Positions 51,912 through 60,568 of a DNA stretch of 64,000 nucleotides are shown here, piece by piece. The notes beneath the pieces were generated by a model. The model did no database searches. It had not been told where the DNA came from and saw only the letters and a program-made list of their open reading frames with translations. Origin of the DNA: Williamsia soli. Lineage in GTDB: Bacteria > Actinomycetota > Actinomycetes > Mycobacteriales > Mycobacteriaceae. The stretch is from NCBI RefSeq assembly GCF_017377795.1, contig NZ_JAFRDR010000001.1, positions 124,001 through 188,000 on the forward strand, read 5' to 3'. How positions within the stretch are numbered: the stretch's first letter is position 1; each line of letters opens with the position of its first letter. A program made the position numbers and the translations under genes.

Positions 51912-53341
51912 GAATGCTCCTCGATGACTGATGTTGGTGCCGAATGGTGGTGCTGCGCATCGGCGGGCAGCGCGGAGATGGTGCGGGGTTCGTCGAGAAA
52001 TCTTGCGGCGAGAGTCAGGACTGTGTCGTCGGAGAGCGCCGGCCCGAGGATCATCGCGCTCAGTGGTCGGCCGTCGGCGGTATGGCCGACAGGAATGGCG
52101 ACACCGGTGAGGTCGAGAAGATTTCCGAAGTGTGTGTAGTGACCCAGCATTGTGTTGCAGTCGATGGGACGCGCAAGCACCTCCTCGACCGTGAAGGTGG
52201 TACCGATGGTGGGGACCACCAGGACGTCCATGTCTTCCCAGAGGCGGGCCACCTCGGCTTTGAGGTCTTGTAGCTTCTGTTGAGCGGCAAAGGCATCGAC
52301 GGCGGTGTATTTCTCGCCGCTGCGGAGGATGTCGCGGACGACGGGGACGATCGACTCAGGTTGTGCAGCGAGGAAATCAGCGAACTCGACGAGGCGTTCG
52401 GCGACCCACGGTCCCGAATAGAGCAGGGCGCCTGCGGCGAGGAACGGAGCCAATGGTGCATCGACGATGTCTTCTGTGCGGGAGATTCGGTGGCGGAACG
52501 CCAGGTGCGCTGCCTGCATCTCGTCATCACCGAAGAAGTCGAGCTCATCAGGGGCGGGCAACCCCACCCGGATCGATCGGCCGTCGTGGCGGGGACCGCG
52601 GTCCCGAGACCAGGAGTCGCGGTCGTCGCGACCGATCACCACGTCGAGGACCCGGTCGGTGTCGTCGATCGATCCGGCCATCACGGTGATGCAGTCGAGC
52701 GACTTGCAGGCCGGGACGAGTCCGACAGTGCTGATCAGACCGCGGGACGGCTTGAAACCCACAACTCCGTTGAGTGCGGCCGGAACTCGGCCCGACCCGG
52801 CGGTATCGGTGGCGACAGCGAAGGGCACCTGCCCCAGGGCCACGGTCAGAGCGGACCCGGAACTCGAACCACCGGAGATCATTTCGTTGCCGTACACACT
52901 CCGCGGCACCGTGTACGGGGTGCGGGTCCCGTTGAGACCTGTCGCGAACTGGTCGAGGTTCGTCTTGCCGACGTACAGGGCGCCGGCGTCGAGAAGACGC
53001 TGCACGACAGGTGCCGTGGCCTCGGGGAGGTAGGCGTAGTCGGGGCATGACAGCGTGGTGGGGACGCCAGCGACGTCAATGCTGTCCTTGACTCCGAAAG
53101 GGACCCCGTAGAGCGGGAGGGTGCGGGCGCCGGGTCGTTGTTCGATGGCTTCGGCTGCGGCGAGGAGCTTCTCGCGCGGCACAGTCGACAGCCAGGTACC
53201 GTCGTCGCCCCTGGCGGCGATCGCGTCGGCCACGCGGGCCGCTGTTTTTGTCGGGGATCCGCTACCGCTCGCGTGGGACTGCAGGATCTCTGCGACCGAT
53301 GGACCGATCGTGGGCCCGGTTGCCGTTGCATCGAAAGTCAT
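51908..53341 (-). CDS. Allophanate hydrolase-like amidase (AtzF N-terminal type), single domain
   Basis: 477 residues of the amidase-signature family with a complete Ser-cis-Ser-Lys set: Lys85 in [11 protein letters not shown], Ser159 or Ser160 in SGGSSSGSA and Ser183 in [52 protein letters not shown] and ISGGSS are the closest match to allophanate hydrolase (AtzF). AtzF is about 600 residues with an extra C-terminal domain; here the protein stops after the amidase domain, so a decarboxylation step would need another protein or occur unaided. First gene of the operon. The operator-like site GATTCTGTCGACAATC lies 7 bp upstream. Confidence 0.82.
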   Translation of the reverse strand: MTFDATATGPTIGPSVAEILQSHASGSGSPTKTAARVADAIAARGDDGTWLSTVPREKLLAAAEAIEQRPGARTLPLYGVPFGVKDSIDVAGVPTTLSCPDYAYLPEATAPVVQRLLDAGALYVGKTNLDQFATGLNGTRTPYTVPRSVYGNEMISGGSSSGSALTVALGQVPFAVATDTAGSGRVPAALNGVVGFKPSRGLISTVGLVPACKSLDCITVMAGSIDDTDRVLDVVIGRDDRDSWSRDRGPRHDGRSIRVGLPAPDELDFFGDDEMQAAHLAFRHRISRTEDIVDAPLAPFLAAGALLYSGPWVAERLVEFADFLAAQPESIVPVVRDILRSGEKYTAVDAFAAQQKLQDLKAEVARLWEDMDVLVVPTIGTTFTVEEVLARPIDCNTMLGHYTHFGNLLDLTGVAIPVGHTADGRPLSAMILGPALSDDTVLTLAARFLDEPRTISALPADAQHHHSAPTSVIEEHS

Positions 53342-53347
53342 AATGTC

Positions 53348-53363
53348 GATTGTCGACAGAATC
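53348..53363. promoter_or_regulatory. GntR operator, operon side
   Basis: On the minus strand this reads GATTCTGTCGACAATC, centred on the palindrome TGTCGACA, 7 bp upstream of the amidase start. Fifteen of 16 bases match the site upstream of the GntR gene. It is the probable site by which the GntR protein controls the permease-hydrolase operon. Confidence 0.75.
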
Positions 53364-53397
53364 GTGCCAACGGCGAAACGGCTGTGTGTCGTTTGTG

Positions 53398-54078
53398 TTA
53401 GCTGTTGCTCTCCAGGCCCAGGTAGGCCAGTTGTCCGTGGTTTTTGGCCGCCGCGACCGCAATTCGTGGATCGTTGGTTTCCAAAGCTTCGAGAATTCGC
53501 TGGTGTCGCCGGATCCCGTCGCTCGGGTCGTGGACGCGGGCTTCGCTACGAAGATTGATCGCCATCGGCAGCTGCAGCTTGAGCAGGACAGGTTCCATCG
53601 CTATGTCGAGCTGTCGATTGCCGGCGAGCCCGACGACCGCCGCGTGGAAGCGCCGGTGGGCGTCGTCCTTCTCCAGGTCGTCATCGCGCTCACTCGCGGT
53701 GCGCATGTCTTTGAGGGCTTCGCGGACCGGATCGAGGGCGGACTCGACATCGGCAAGGGGCAGCGCCGACTCGATGGCATGTCGTTCGAGGATGTGCCGC
53801 AATTCGAACAATTGCAGGATGTCCTGTGGTGACCACTCGGTGACGCGTGACCCCCTCCGCGGGAAGTGTTCGACGAGGCCCTGCTGGCTGAGCAGGCGCA
53901 GTGCCTCGCGCAGCGGCGCCCGGCTGATGCCGAGACTTGCGCACAGTTGTTCCTCGACGATCTTCTCGCCGGGCTTCAGTGCTCCCGACAGGATGGCGTC
54001 GCGAACACGGCGGCCCGCAACGTCGACCAGGCTGACGGGAAGGCCTTGCTCGTCGATCGCTCCTCTTGGCACGGCCAC
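53398..54078 (-). CDS. GntR (FCD) family regulator of the amide-catabolic operon
   Basis: 226 residues. N-terminal winged helix GALKPGEKIVEEQLCASLGISRAPLREALRLLSQQGLVEHFPRRGSRV (about 36-80) and an all-helical FCD domain with conserved metal-ligand Asp/His positions (HRRFHAAVVGLAGN and RRHQRILEAL). Sites with the same 16-bp sequence lie upstream of this gene and of the amidase operon. It therefore likely represses both until a substrate or intermediate binds the FCD domain. GTG start. Confidence 0.9.
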   Translation of the reverse strand: MAVPRGAIDEQGLPVSLVDVAGRRVRDAILSGALKPGEKIVEEQLCASLGISRAPLREALRLLSQQGLVEHFPRRGSRVTEWSPQDILQLFELRHILERHAIESALPLADVESALDPVREALKDMRTASERDDDLEKDDAHRRFHAAVVGLAGNRQLDIAMEPVLLKLQLPMAINLRSEARVHDPSDGIRRHQRILEALETNDPRIAVAAAKNHGQLAYLGLESNS

Positions 54079-54113
54079 AAGCCAGCCTCGTCCTTTCGCT
54101 CAGCGAACCGGGT

Positions 54114-54129
54114 GATTTTGTCGACAATC
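54114..54129. promoter_or_regulatory. GntR operator, regulator side
   Basis: GATTTTGTCGACAATC, with TTGTCGACAA as a perfect 10-bp palindrome, lies 36 bp upstream of the GntR gene start and 99 bp upstream of the divergent NTF2-like gene. It matches the operon-side site at 15 of 16 positions. Confidence 0.75.
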
Positions 54130-54227
54130 CTAGCCGGATGATGGAGATTCTTACCTCCGACGTCATCGCCCAGGGACACCTGCAGGCAGCACGATTGTCA
54201 TCACACACAACATTCAAGGAGTAGACA

Positions 54228-54623
54228 ATGACCGGAACTATCCAGGACACATCGCATCTCGACACCGTGGGTGCGCTCGTCGACCGGTATCTCGCCGCAT
54301 GGAACGAGACAGAACCCGTCGCTCGTCGGGCGCTGATCGAGGCACTGTGGACCACCGACGGCGTGTATACCGACCCGCTCGCGTCGGTCTGCGGCGTCGA
54401 CGGTATCGATCAGGTCATCGCCGGCGCGCAGGAGCAGTTCGCCGGCCTGACGTTCGTTCGTGGAGACGTACTCGACGCCCACCACAACATCGCCCGATTC
54501 ACCTGGGAGTTGGTCGCAGAGGTGGGCGCCGAGCCTTTGGTGGTCGGATTCGACGTCGCGGCCGTGAACGACGAAGAGAAGATCACCGCCGTCTACGGGT
54601 TCATCGACAAGATGCCCGGCTGA
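54228..54623 (+). CDS. NTF2/SnoaL-like protein
   Basis: 131 residues, a cone-shaped alpha+beta barrel fold. VGALVDRYLAAWNETEPVARRALIEALWTTDGVYTDPLA is the characteristic opening of SnoaL-like proteins, in which a helix pair leads into a strand with a conserved Asp-Pro. The pocket might bind a small hydrophobic ligand or act as an isomerase or cyclase. It is divergent from the GntR gene, and its promoter may be covered by the operator at 54114. Function not assigned. Confidence 0.8.
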   Translation: MTGTIQDTSHLDTVGALVDRYLAAWNETEPVARRALIEALWTTDGVYTDPLASVCGVDGIDQVIAGAQEQFAGLTFVRGDVLDAHHNIARFTWELVAEVGAEPLVVGFDVAAVNDEEKITAVYGFIDKMPG

Positions 54624-54653
54624 GACGAGCGAGAGGGATCGGGTCTCGTGGAG

Positions 54654-55415
54654 CTAGGTGATGCTGACGCCCCCGTCGACGACGATGGTCTGACCGGTGA
54701 CGTATCCGGAGGCCGGCGACGCCAGCCAGATCGCGGTGGCGGCCAGTTCTTCTGGGTCGCCGGTCCTGCTCAGCACCAGCCGCGGACCCATGGCCTGCAG
54801 GTAGCCGTCGGGGTAGGTGTCGGTCATCTCGGATTTGAAGAAGCCGGGGGCAATCGCGTTGACGCGGATACCTTTCCGGCTGCCCCACTGCTGGGCCAGG
54901 TCGCGGGTGAGTCCGGAGATGGCAGCCTTGCTCGCGGAGTAGGCGGCTTGCGGGAGGCCCGCGGTGGTGATGCCGAGGATGCTCGAGATGTTGATGATCG
55001 AGCTCCCCGGTTGCATCACTCGGCCGGCGGCCTGAGCGGCCCAGTACGAGCCGTTCAGGTTGATGTCGACCACCGCCCGGAACTCGTCCGGGGTTTCTCG
55101 GGTCGCCGGCACCGCGGTGCCGACGCCGGCGTTGTTGATCAGCACGTCGACCTGGCCGAACTCAGCCATCGCGGCGTCGACGAGCGCGGTGGCCTGGTCT
55201 GGCTGGGATATGTCGGTGACGACGGACAGTGCCGTCCCGCCGACGGATTCGACCAACTTCGCGGTCTGCTCGAGCCGGTCGGCGCGGCGGGCGGCCAGGA
55301 CGACCCGGGCGCCGGCCTCGGCGAAACCCTTGGCAAAGGCAACGCCGAGCCCGGACGAAGCGCCGGTGACGATCACCACCTTGTCGTCGATGCGAAAGCG
55401 GTCGAGCACAGTCAT
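54654..55415 (-). CDS. SDR family oxidoreductase
   Basis: 253 residues, classical short-chain dehydrogenase. It has the TGASSGLG cofactor loop (about 18-25), NNAGVG, the catalytic Ser in NISSILG, YSASK with the catalytic Tyr and Lys, and a C-terminal SGYVTGQTIVVDGG. NAD(H) or NADP(H) preference is not certain. The substrate is unknown. It is divergent from the XRE/MmyB regulator 113 bp away, and that regulator may control it, as such pairs often do. Confidence 0.92.
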   Translation of the reverse strand: MTVLDRFRIDDKVVIVTGASSGLGVAFAKGFAEAGARVVLAARRADRLEQTAKLVESVGGTALSVVTDISQPDQATALVDAAMAEFGQVDVLINNAGVGTAVPATRETPDEFRAVVDINLNGSYWAAQAAGRVMQPGSSIINISSILGITTAGLPQAAYSASKAAISGLTRDLAQQWGSRKGIRVNAIAPGFFKSEMTDTYPDGYLQAMGPRLVLSRTGDPEELAATAIWLASPASGYVTGQTIVVDGGVSIT

Positions 55416-55528
55416 GTCCAGCTCCTCGGCGTTGATGATCCGGCGTTCGATGGTCCGGGCCCGATCATAGGCTGACCGTGAACTCGCGCGGACATAATGC
55501 TTCTAGGAACGGAAGGGAACGTCCGGAC

Positions 55529-56320
55529 ATGACCGACCGACAGCGCTACCTCTTCGGCGATCTGCTGCGGGATTGGCGAACCACCAGGCGCGTGCCGCAG
55601 CTCGAATTGGCGTCGGCGGCCGACGTCTCGGCGCGACATCTCAGCTTCTTGGAGACAGGTCGGTCGGCGCCGAGTCGCACAATGGTGCTCAAGCTCGCCG
55701 ACCACCTCGACGTGCCGCTGCGGGAACGCAACCAGCTACTGCTGGCGGCAGGGTTTGCGCCGACCTACGGCGAATCGCCACTGGACGGCGAGCGGATGAC
55801 CATGGTGCGTAGCGCTTTACGTCAAGTCCTCACGGCAACCGAACCGTACCCGGCGCTGGCGGTCGATCGGCACTGGAATCTGGTGGACGCCAACGCAGCG
55901 GTGGCGGCATTCACCCACGATGCACCCGACGACCTGCTCGCGGCGCCGTTCAACGTCCTCAAGTTCAGTCTCGATCCGCGTGGACTCGGTGGCCGGATCA
56001 TCAATCTCGGGCAATGGCGGACGCACCTGTTCGAACGGCTGGACCGGCAGATCCGGGTGACGGGGGATCCCGAGCTGAAATCATTGCTCGCCGAACTGAA
56101 GGCATTCCCGGGGCCGGAAGTGGAGGAAGAGGACGCGGTGATCTCCGGCGATGTCGCCGTGTACCTACGTCTGCGCACCGGTGATCAGGAGTTGTCGTTC
56201 TTCAGCACGGTCACCACCTTCGGAACGCCACTGGATGTGACCGTGGACGAACTCAGCGTCGAGAGCTTCTACCCCGCTGACGACAAGACCGCGGAGTACC
56301 TGCGTCGACTGCTGCCGTGA
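55529..56320 (+). CDS. XRE family regulator with MmyB-like ligand domain
   Basis: 263 residues. The N-terminal Cro/C1-type HTH is at about 8-65: FGDLLRDWRTTRRVPQLELASAADVSARHLSFLETGRSAPS. The C-terminal MmyB-like domain (PYPALAVDRHWNLVDANAAVAAF, about 98-120) is the PAS-like pocket of these actinobacterial regulators, thought to bind fatty acids. GGAAGGGAA lies about 9 nt before the ATG. It is divergent from the SDR gene, a common arrangement with a co-regulated oxidoreductase. Confidence 0.9.
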   Translation: MTDRQRYLFGDLLRDWRTTRRVPQLELASAADVSARHLSFLETGRSAPSRTMVLKLADHLDVPLRERNQLLLAAGFAPTYGESPLDGERMTMVRSALRQVLTATEPYPALAVDRHWNLVDANAAVAAFTHDAPDDLLAAPFNVLKFSLDPRGLGGRIINLGQWRTHLFERLDRQIRVTGDPELKSLLAELKAFPGPEVEEEDAVISGDVAVYLRLRTGDQELSFFSTVTTFGTPLDVTVDELSVESFYPADDKTAEYLRRLLP

Positions 56321-56381
56321 GACCGGGGAATCAGCGCGGCCGGTGAGCGGTTATCTCTGTGACACAAGAGAGGTGGATCAC

Positions 56382-56750
56382 ATGGCAAAGACCCGGTTGA
56401 TACCCGACGAGACACATCCGATCACCGTTGAGGCAAGCGCAGGTCAGGTTCGGGTGCGGGCCGGCGAAACCATCGTCGCCGACACCGCGGAGTCGCTCAC
56501 GCTGCAGGAATCCACGTATCCGCCGGTGGCGTACATCCCGCTGTCCGCCGTCGATCCGTCGCTGCTCAGACCCAGCGATACCGAGACCTACTGCCCTTAC
56601 AAGGGCGACGCCTCGTACTTCGACCTGGTGACGCCCGACGGGGTGATCGCCGACGCGGCGTGGACTTACGCCGAGCCCTATGACGCCGTCTCGGGCATCG
56701 CCGGGCACCTGGCGTTCTATCCGAACAAGGTCGTCATCACGGTCTCCTGA
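56382..56750 (+). CDS. DUF427 domain protein
   Basis: 122 residues, all beta. The family signature is RVRAGETIVADTAESLTLQESTYPPVAYIPLSAVDPSLLRPSDTETYCPYKGDASYF. The CPYKG turn has a conserved Cys and Lys, which suggests a metal or thiol-related site, but no activity is known. AGAGAGGTGG about 6 nt before the ATG fixes the start. It is convergent with the YhdH-type reductase. Confidence 0.88.
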   Translation: MAKTRLIPDETHPITVEASAGQVRVRAGETIVADTAESLTLQESTYPPVAYIPLSAVDPSLLRPSDTETYCPYKGDASYFDLVTPDGVIADAAWTYAEPYDAVSGIAGHLAFYPNKVVITVS

Positions 56751-56769
56751 ACGCCGGGCCCGGCGCTGA

Positions 56770-57768
56770 TCAGAAGCCGCCGGCGACCTTGACGACGGCG
56801 CGACCAGAGAACTTGCCCGCGCGGACCTTGTCGATGACCTCGGCGACGTCCTTCACATCGACTTCCGTCGTGACATCTGCAAGATGCTGCGGGACGAGCG
56901 AGGTGCCGAGCTTCTCCCAGAGCGCCCGCCGCGGTTCGATGGGCATCTGCACCGAGTCCATCCCGAGGAGCGCTACCCCGCGCAGGATGAAAGGCAGGAC
57001 GGTCGTCGAAAGGCCTGGGCCTCCGGTGAGGCCACTGGCCGCGACAGCGCCGCCGTACCTGACCGAGCTCAGGACGTCCGCCAGTGTCGCGCCGCCCACG
57101 CAGTCGACGGCTCCGGCCCAGCGTGTCTTGCCCAAGGGGCGGGGTTTGGCATCCGGGTCCTCCGGTAACCGCCCGATCACGTCGGCGGCACCGAGGGCGC
57201 GGAGTCGGTCGGCTGCTTCGGTCTTTCCGCTGGAGGCGACGACCTCGTAGCCTGCACCCGCCAGCAGATCGATGGCGACAGAACCGACTCCGCCTGTCGC
57301 TCCGGTCACCAGAACCGGCCCGTCCCCGGGGGTGAGGCCGCGCTCGATCAGGGCTTGCACGCTCATCGCCGCGGTGAACCCGGCGGTCCCGATGGCCGCT
57401 CCGTCGTGCGGGGAGATCGGACCGAGTGCGACGACCCATTCGGCCGGAACCCGCGCGTATTCGGCGTACCCGCCGTGACGTCCCGTGCCGATCTCGTAGC
57501 CGTGGGCCAGGACCAGGTCGCCGACCGCGAAGTCCGGTGACTGCGACTCCACCACCTCGCCGGTCAGGTCGATGCCGGGGACGATCGGGTAGTCGCGCAC
57601 CACCCCGCCCTTCGGCCTCAGCGCCAGCGCGTCCTTGAAGTTGACGCTCGAATACAGCACCCGGATCGTCACGTCGCCGTCCGGGAGTTGCGCTGCGTCG
57701 AGACTCTCGACCGCTGCCACGATCTGATCGTCATCCTGCCGGGCCACCAGGGCTGAGAAGTTGTCCAT
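56770..57768 (-). CDS. Acrylyl-CoA reductase/quinone oxidoreductase-like MDR (YhdH/AcuI)
   Basis: 332 residues of the medium-chain reductase superfamily without zinc ligands. The substrate region begins RVLYSSVNFKDALALRPKGGVVRDYPIVPGIDLTGEVVESQSPDF. The NADPH loop is VLVTGATGGVGSVAIDLLAGAGYEV (about 150-175). This is the YhdH/AcuI subgroup that reduces acryloyl-CoA or similar enones. The context gives no pathway. The full family length is present. Confidence 0.88.
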   Translation of the reverse strand: MDNFSALVARQDDDQIVAAVESLDAAQLPDGDVTIRVLYSSVNFKDALALRPKGGVVRDYPIVPGIDLTGEVVESQSPDFAVGDLVLAHGYEIGTGRHGGYAEYARVPAEWVVALGPISPHDGAAIGTAGFTAAMSVQALIERGLTPGDGPVLVTGATGGVGSVAIDLLAGAGYEVVASSGKTEAADRLRALGAADVIGRLPEDPDAKPRPLGKTRWAGAVDCVGGATLADVLSSVRYGGAVAASGLTGGPGLSTTVLPFILRGVALLGMDSVQMPIEPRRALWEKLGTSLVPQHLADVTTEVDVKDVAEVIDKVRAGKFSGRAVVKVAGGF

Positions 57769-57828
57769 GTCTCGAAGCTAATCGCAGCCGCACGTTCCGG
57801 TGGACACGGGGAGGGGCGTCGAAGCAAG

Positions 57829-57864
57829 AAGGCCGCGACCCGAATTGCTTCGGGCCGCGGCCTT
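57829..57864. terminator. Hairpin terminator after the mycolyl esterase
   Basis: AAGGCCGCGACCCGAA and TTCGGGCCGCGGCCTT are 16-bp arms with one mismatch and a TTGC loop. It lies 18 bp past the stop of the minus-strand esterase gene. Confidence 0.85.
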
Positions 57865-57882
57865 GAGTGTTGCTTGTGGTTG

Positions 57883-58845
57883 CTAGACCCCCAGAGCGGG
57901 AGCCAGGGTGCCGTACCAGGATTCCTTCAGACGGTCCTGCCAGAACGACCACCAGTGCACGCCTTCAGGCGTGATGTGGGTCTGGGGGTTGATGCCGGCC
58001 GCCTGGAGGCTGGCGACGTAGAGCTGACTGCTGATGCCTGCGGCAGCTTCCAGCGGAACCATCTGGGAGAACTTGATCGGGTCGAACGACGCGCTGGCCG
58101 GGTTGAAGGCCGGGTTGGTACTCGGTGATCCGGCGCCGGACGAGACGTAGACGCGCTTGCCACGCAGGTTCGCGGTGTGCAGCGACGGGTCGTTCTCGAG
58201 CCAGGCACCGGCGGGCCAGATGCCCCACATGTTGACGGGGTTACCGCCCATCTCGAGGACGGATGCGGCGATGCCCTGGGCGAATCCGGGGGAACTGACG
58301 GTCGGGTAGCCGCTGTACGAGGCGACACCCTGGTAGAAGTTCGGGTGCTTGGAGGCCAGGTTGAGCGCGGAGGTGCCGCTCATCGACAGGCCCGCGATCG
58401 CATTGCGGCGGTTGTCGCTGCCGAAGTTGGCCTGCATGTAGGCGGGCAGCTCCCGGGTCAGGAAGGTTTCCCACTTCTGCCGACCCAGGGTGGGGTCGTC
58501 TCGCTGCCAGTCGGTGTAGAAACTGCCGCCGCCGCCGAACGGAATCGCGACGTTGACGTTCTTACCGGCGAAGAAATTCTGTACATCGGTCTCGAGCAGC
58601 CAGCCGCTGTTGTTGTTCGGGGCGCGAAGACCGTCGAGCAGGTACAGGGTGGCGTTGTTCGAGCCACCGCCTGCGGCGGGAAGCACCTTCACCGGAATGC
58701 TCTTGCCCATCGAGGCCGAGTAGACGCGGACGGTCTGTGGTTCGGCGGAGGCAGTGGCAGGAACGGCAGCGACCGACAGGGTCACACCGGCAACCACGGC
58801 AGCGGCGCCGGCGACCAATTTCCGCCAGGCAAACTTTGCGCGCAT
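57883..58845 (-). CDS. Secreted mycolyltransferase-like esterase (antigen 85 family)
   Basis: 320 residues. Signal peptide with an Ala-rich core, cleaved after about residue 34 (ATASA). The antigen-85 features are VRVYSASMGKSIPVKV, LYLLDGLRAPNNNSGWLLET, FGGGGSFYTDW and RQKWETFLTRELPAYMQANF, with the nucleophile Ser154 in AGLSMSGTSA and a C-terminal GVHWWSFW carrying the His. Antigen-85 enzymes transfer mycolic acids to trehalose and arabinogalactan in the outer envelope. The gene supports a mycolate-producing host. One strong terminator follows it. Confidence 0.93.
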   Translation of the reverse strand: MRAKFAWRKLVAGAAAVVAGVTLSVAAVPATASAEPQTVRVYSASMGKSIPVKVLPAAGGGSNNATLYLLDGLRAPNNNSGWLLETDVQNFFAGKNVNVAIPFGGGGSFYTDWQRDDPTLGRQKWETFLTRELPAYMQANFGSDNRRNAIAGLSMSGTSALNLASKHPNFYQGVASYSGYPTVSSPGFAQGIAASVLEMGGNPVNMWGIWPAGAWLENDPSLHTANLRGKRVYVSSGAGSPSTNPAFNPASASFDPIKFSQMVPLEAAAGISSQLYVASLQAAGINPQTHITPEGVHWWSFWQDRLKESWYGTLAPALGV

Positions 58846-59514
58846 CAGTTTCCTTCATATGCAGTGTTCAGATGGCCCGAAACGAGCCGGGAAGTCCTCG
58901 GAGCCGCCTGCGACCCCGAGAAAAGATAACAGCAAAATAACAGCAGAGCCGCCCACGTGCATCCCCGGTCCGGAGGTCCGGCCGGCGCTAGGGCTTCCAC
59001 CTGCAGGTTCATCCCGGTTTTTGTCTTCGCTGATCCGTACTTCTGGTGCTTCCCAGCCGAGGTCAGGCAGCAATCTGGCTGAGCCCACTATTCACACGCG
59101 GATACAGCACTCGCGTGATCAAGGTGCTGCCGACGCCGAACGACAGGAAGCTCTGAACGAGGACGAGGACGACGGGCAGTCCTGCTTGACGAGATCCAGG
59201 ACGTCGCACACTTAAAACTGTGCCGGCGTGGACGCCACGAGCTGGCCCGTCGGCTTCGGTACGTGCGTGGCCGCTGTGGGCGGCTACTGGTCGGACGGCC
59301 GACGGTTCGCCACCGCACACCTTCGCTGAACGCGGAACATGTTGTCCCAAGAAAGGTCCGCCACCTGGGTTAAGCGAGTCCAAAGAAGAGGATCTTGACG
59401 TGTTCACGTCGGTTGACATCCCCGACACCGCGCTTGGAGGATCTGTGAGTTAAGTCACTTCGAAGGCGGAGCTCCTTTGAGCACAACGGTTATGTCGGAG
59501 CCAGTAGTCAACTC
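58846..59514. other. Gene-poor 669-bp stretch
   Basis: No convincing gene. On the minus strand, GLPVVLVLVQSFLSFGVGSTLITRVLYP (near 59090-59175) looks like a single membrane helix, and the open frame carrying it runs to 59428. Its N-terminal half is Arg/Ser/Pro-rich and unlike a protein, so I read it as a possible decayed membrane-protein end. Nothing regulatory was identified. Confidence 0.4.
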
Positions 59515-59877
59515 ATGCGACCACTCTCGGTCGGTAGGGAAGTCGTTGTCCACTATGGCAGCCAATACTCGTACTTCCACCAGCACGTAGACGGCGTGGT
59601 CCGGACATGGTTTGAAACGCTGTTCGCGTCCCAGCGGCACGGATCTGCACCCGATGAGCTTGTGCCGACGATGCGTCAGATCGGTGGGTTCGAGCTCGAT
59701 CCTCATGCAGAACCAACTGAGTTTCACCACGACGAGGCGACGTTCGCGTTGTGTGACACCGTGGCTGGTCAGCACCTGACACCGCAGCTGCTGCGGGTGC
59801 CACCTTCACTGTCGTCGAGGTTGTCAACCGGCCGGGTACCCCCGCCGCCGCCGCGCCGGACCGTCGGTGGCCGATAG
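59515..59877 (+). CDS. Orphan hypothetical protein (120 aa)
   Basis: Not recognised. The first 90 residues (MRPLSVGREVVVHYGSQYSY..., HQHVDGVVRTWFETLFASQR) look globular, with many aromatic and His residues. The Pro-rich tail VPPPPPRRTVGGR overlaps the next gene's start by 11 nt. Codon third positions are less GC-biased than in neighbouring genes, which suggests foreign origin. Either strand could be read, but the downstream overlap supports this one. Confidence 0.4.
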   Translation: MRPLSVGREVVVHYGSQYSYFHQHVDGVVRTWFETLFASQRHGSAPDELVPTMRQIGGFELDPHAEPTEFHHDEATFALCDTVAGQHLTPQLLRVPPSLSSRLSTGRVPPPPPRRTVGGR

Positions 59878-60172
59878 AGCAGCTCAACAAACGCAGGCGA
59901 TCCGTGACTGGGCACGAACCCAAGGTCTTGATGAACCTGCTGCGATTCTGCTTGCCTTTGTGGCTGCGCCACCAAAGGTGCGGGGCGAGCTGGACTCGCT
60001 CGTCCTAGACCCTGTCGTGTATCGAATCCGGGCCTATGGCCGTGAGCGCATGCACACGTCGGTGCCCAAGACTGAAGACGATTTTGTTGTTGATTGGGAT
60101 TACGATCCACACGACCCGAACTACGACATGTTTAAGAATGAAGACATTCATGCTGCAGCTGTGGACCACTGA
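59867..60172 (+). CDS. Orphan hypothetical protein (101 aa), AT-richer codons
   Basis: 101 residues with a mixed-charge helix AIRDWARTQGLDEPAAILLAFV near the start and an acidic C-terminal tail (EDDFVVDWDYDPHDPNYDMF). The IRDWARTQG words faintly recall the Lsr2 C-terminal motif, but the following RGR hook is absent, so this is not Lsr2. GTG start, overlapping the upstream stop. Codon use (many GAT, GTT, GCT) differs from flanking genes, consistent with recent acquisition. Confidence 0.45.
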   Translation: MADRAAQQTQAIRDWARTQGLDEPAAILLAFVAAPPKVRGELDSLVLDPVVYRIRAYGRERMHTSVPKTEDDFVVDWDYDPHDPNYDMFKNEDIHAAAVDH

Positions 60173-60568
60173 GGCCACTGACAGTGAGCCAGTCATCTTG
60201 AAAGACAGTCCGCGCTACCTTGCGTTCTGACAGTCGGTGCGCCCTCAACGCCGACGAATCGAATCAACGGCCAGGCTAGACGCAGACCGAAATACACTGT
60301 GGCGCAACTTGAACTGGTAACGCGAGGTGTTGATGTGAGACGAGTAGCTTCTGGCCGTCACCGAAGGTATGGTCCAGGAGGGATACGTTTTGCTGCCAGG
60401 AAAAAAATTCGCTTTGAGCGCAATAGTCGAGACCCTATGGTTTGTAGCGCCGCCAACGGAAATCAATGTAGGGTGCGGGGCGTTTCGGCCGATTCCACTC
60501 CGCCGCATCAGCACAAAACGTACAATCCTGTGGCAGACAGTGAAGTGCCGGGAAAAGGGGGCGGACTC
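60173..60568. other. Gene-poor stretch before a secreted protein gene
   Basis: 396 bp with no convincing gene. It has more A/T than the surroundings. ATACACTGTGGCGCA at 60292-60306 resembles ATATACTGTGGCACA at 61100-61114 (13 of 15 bases) and may be a promoter -10 region. Longer open frames here have no protein-like composition. Confidence 0.4.

Noticed and set aside
59867-60172. Lsr2-like nucleoid protein
   Set aside because: IRDWARTQG resembles the Lsr2 C-terminal helix, but the RGR minor-groove hook and dimerisation domain are absent.
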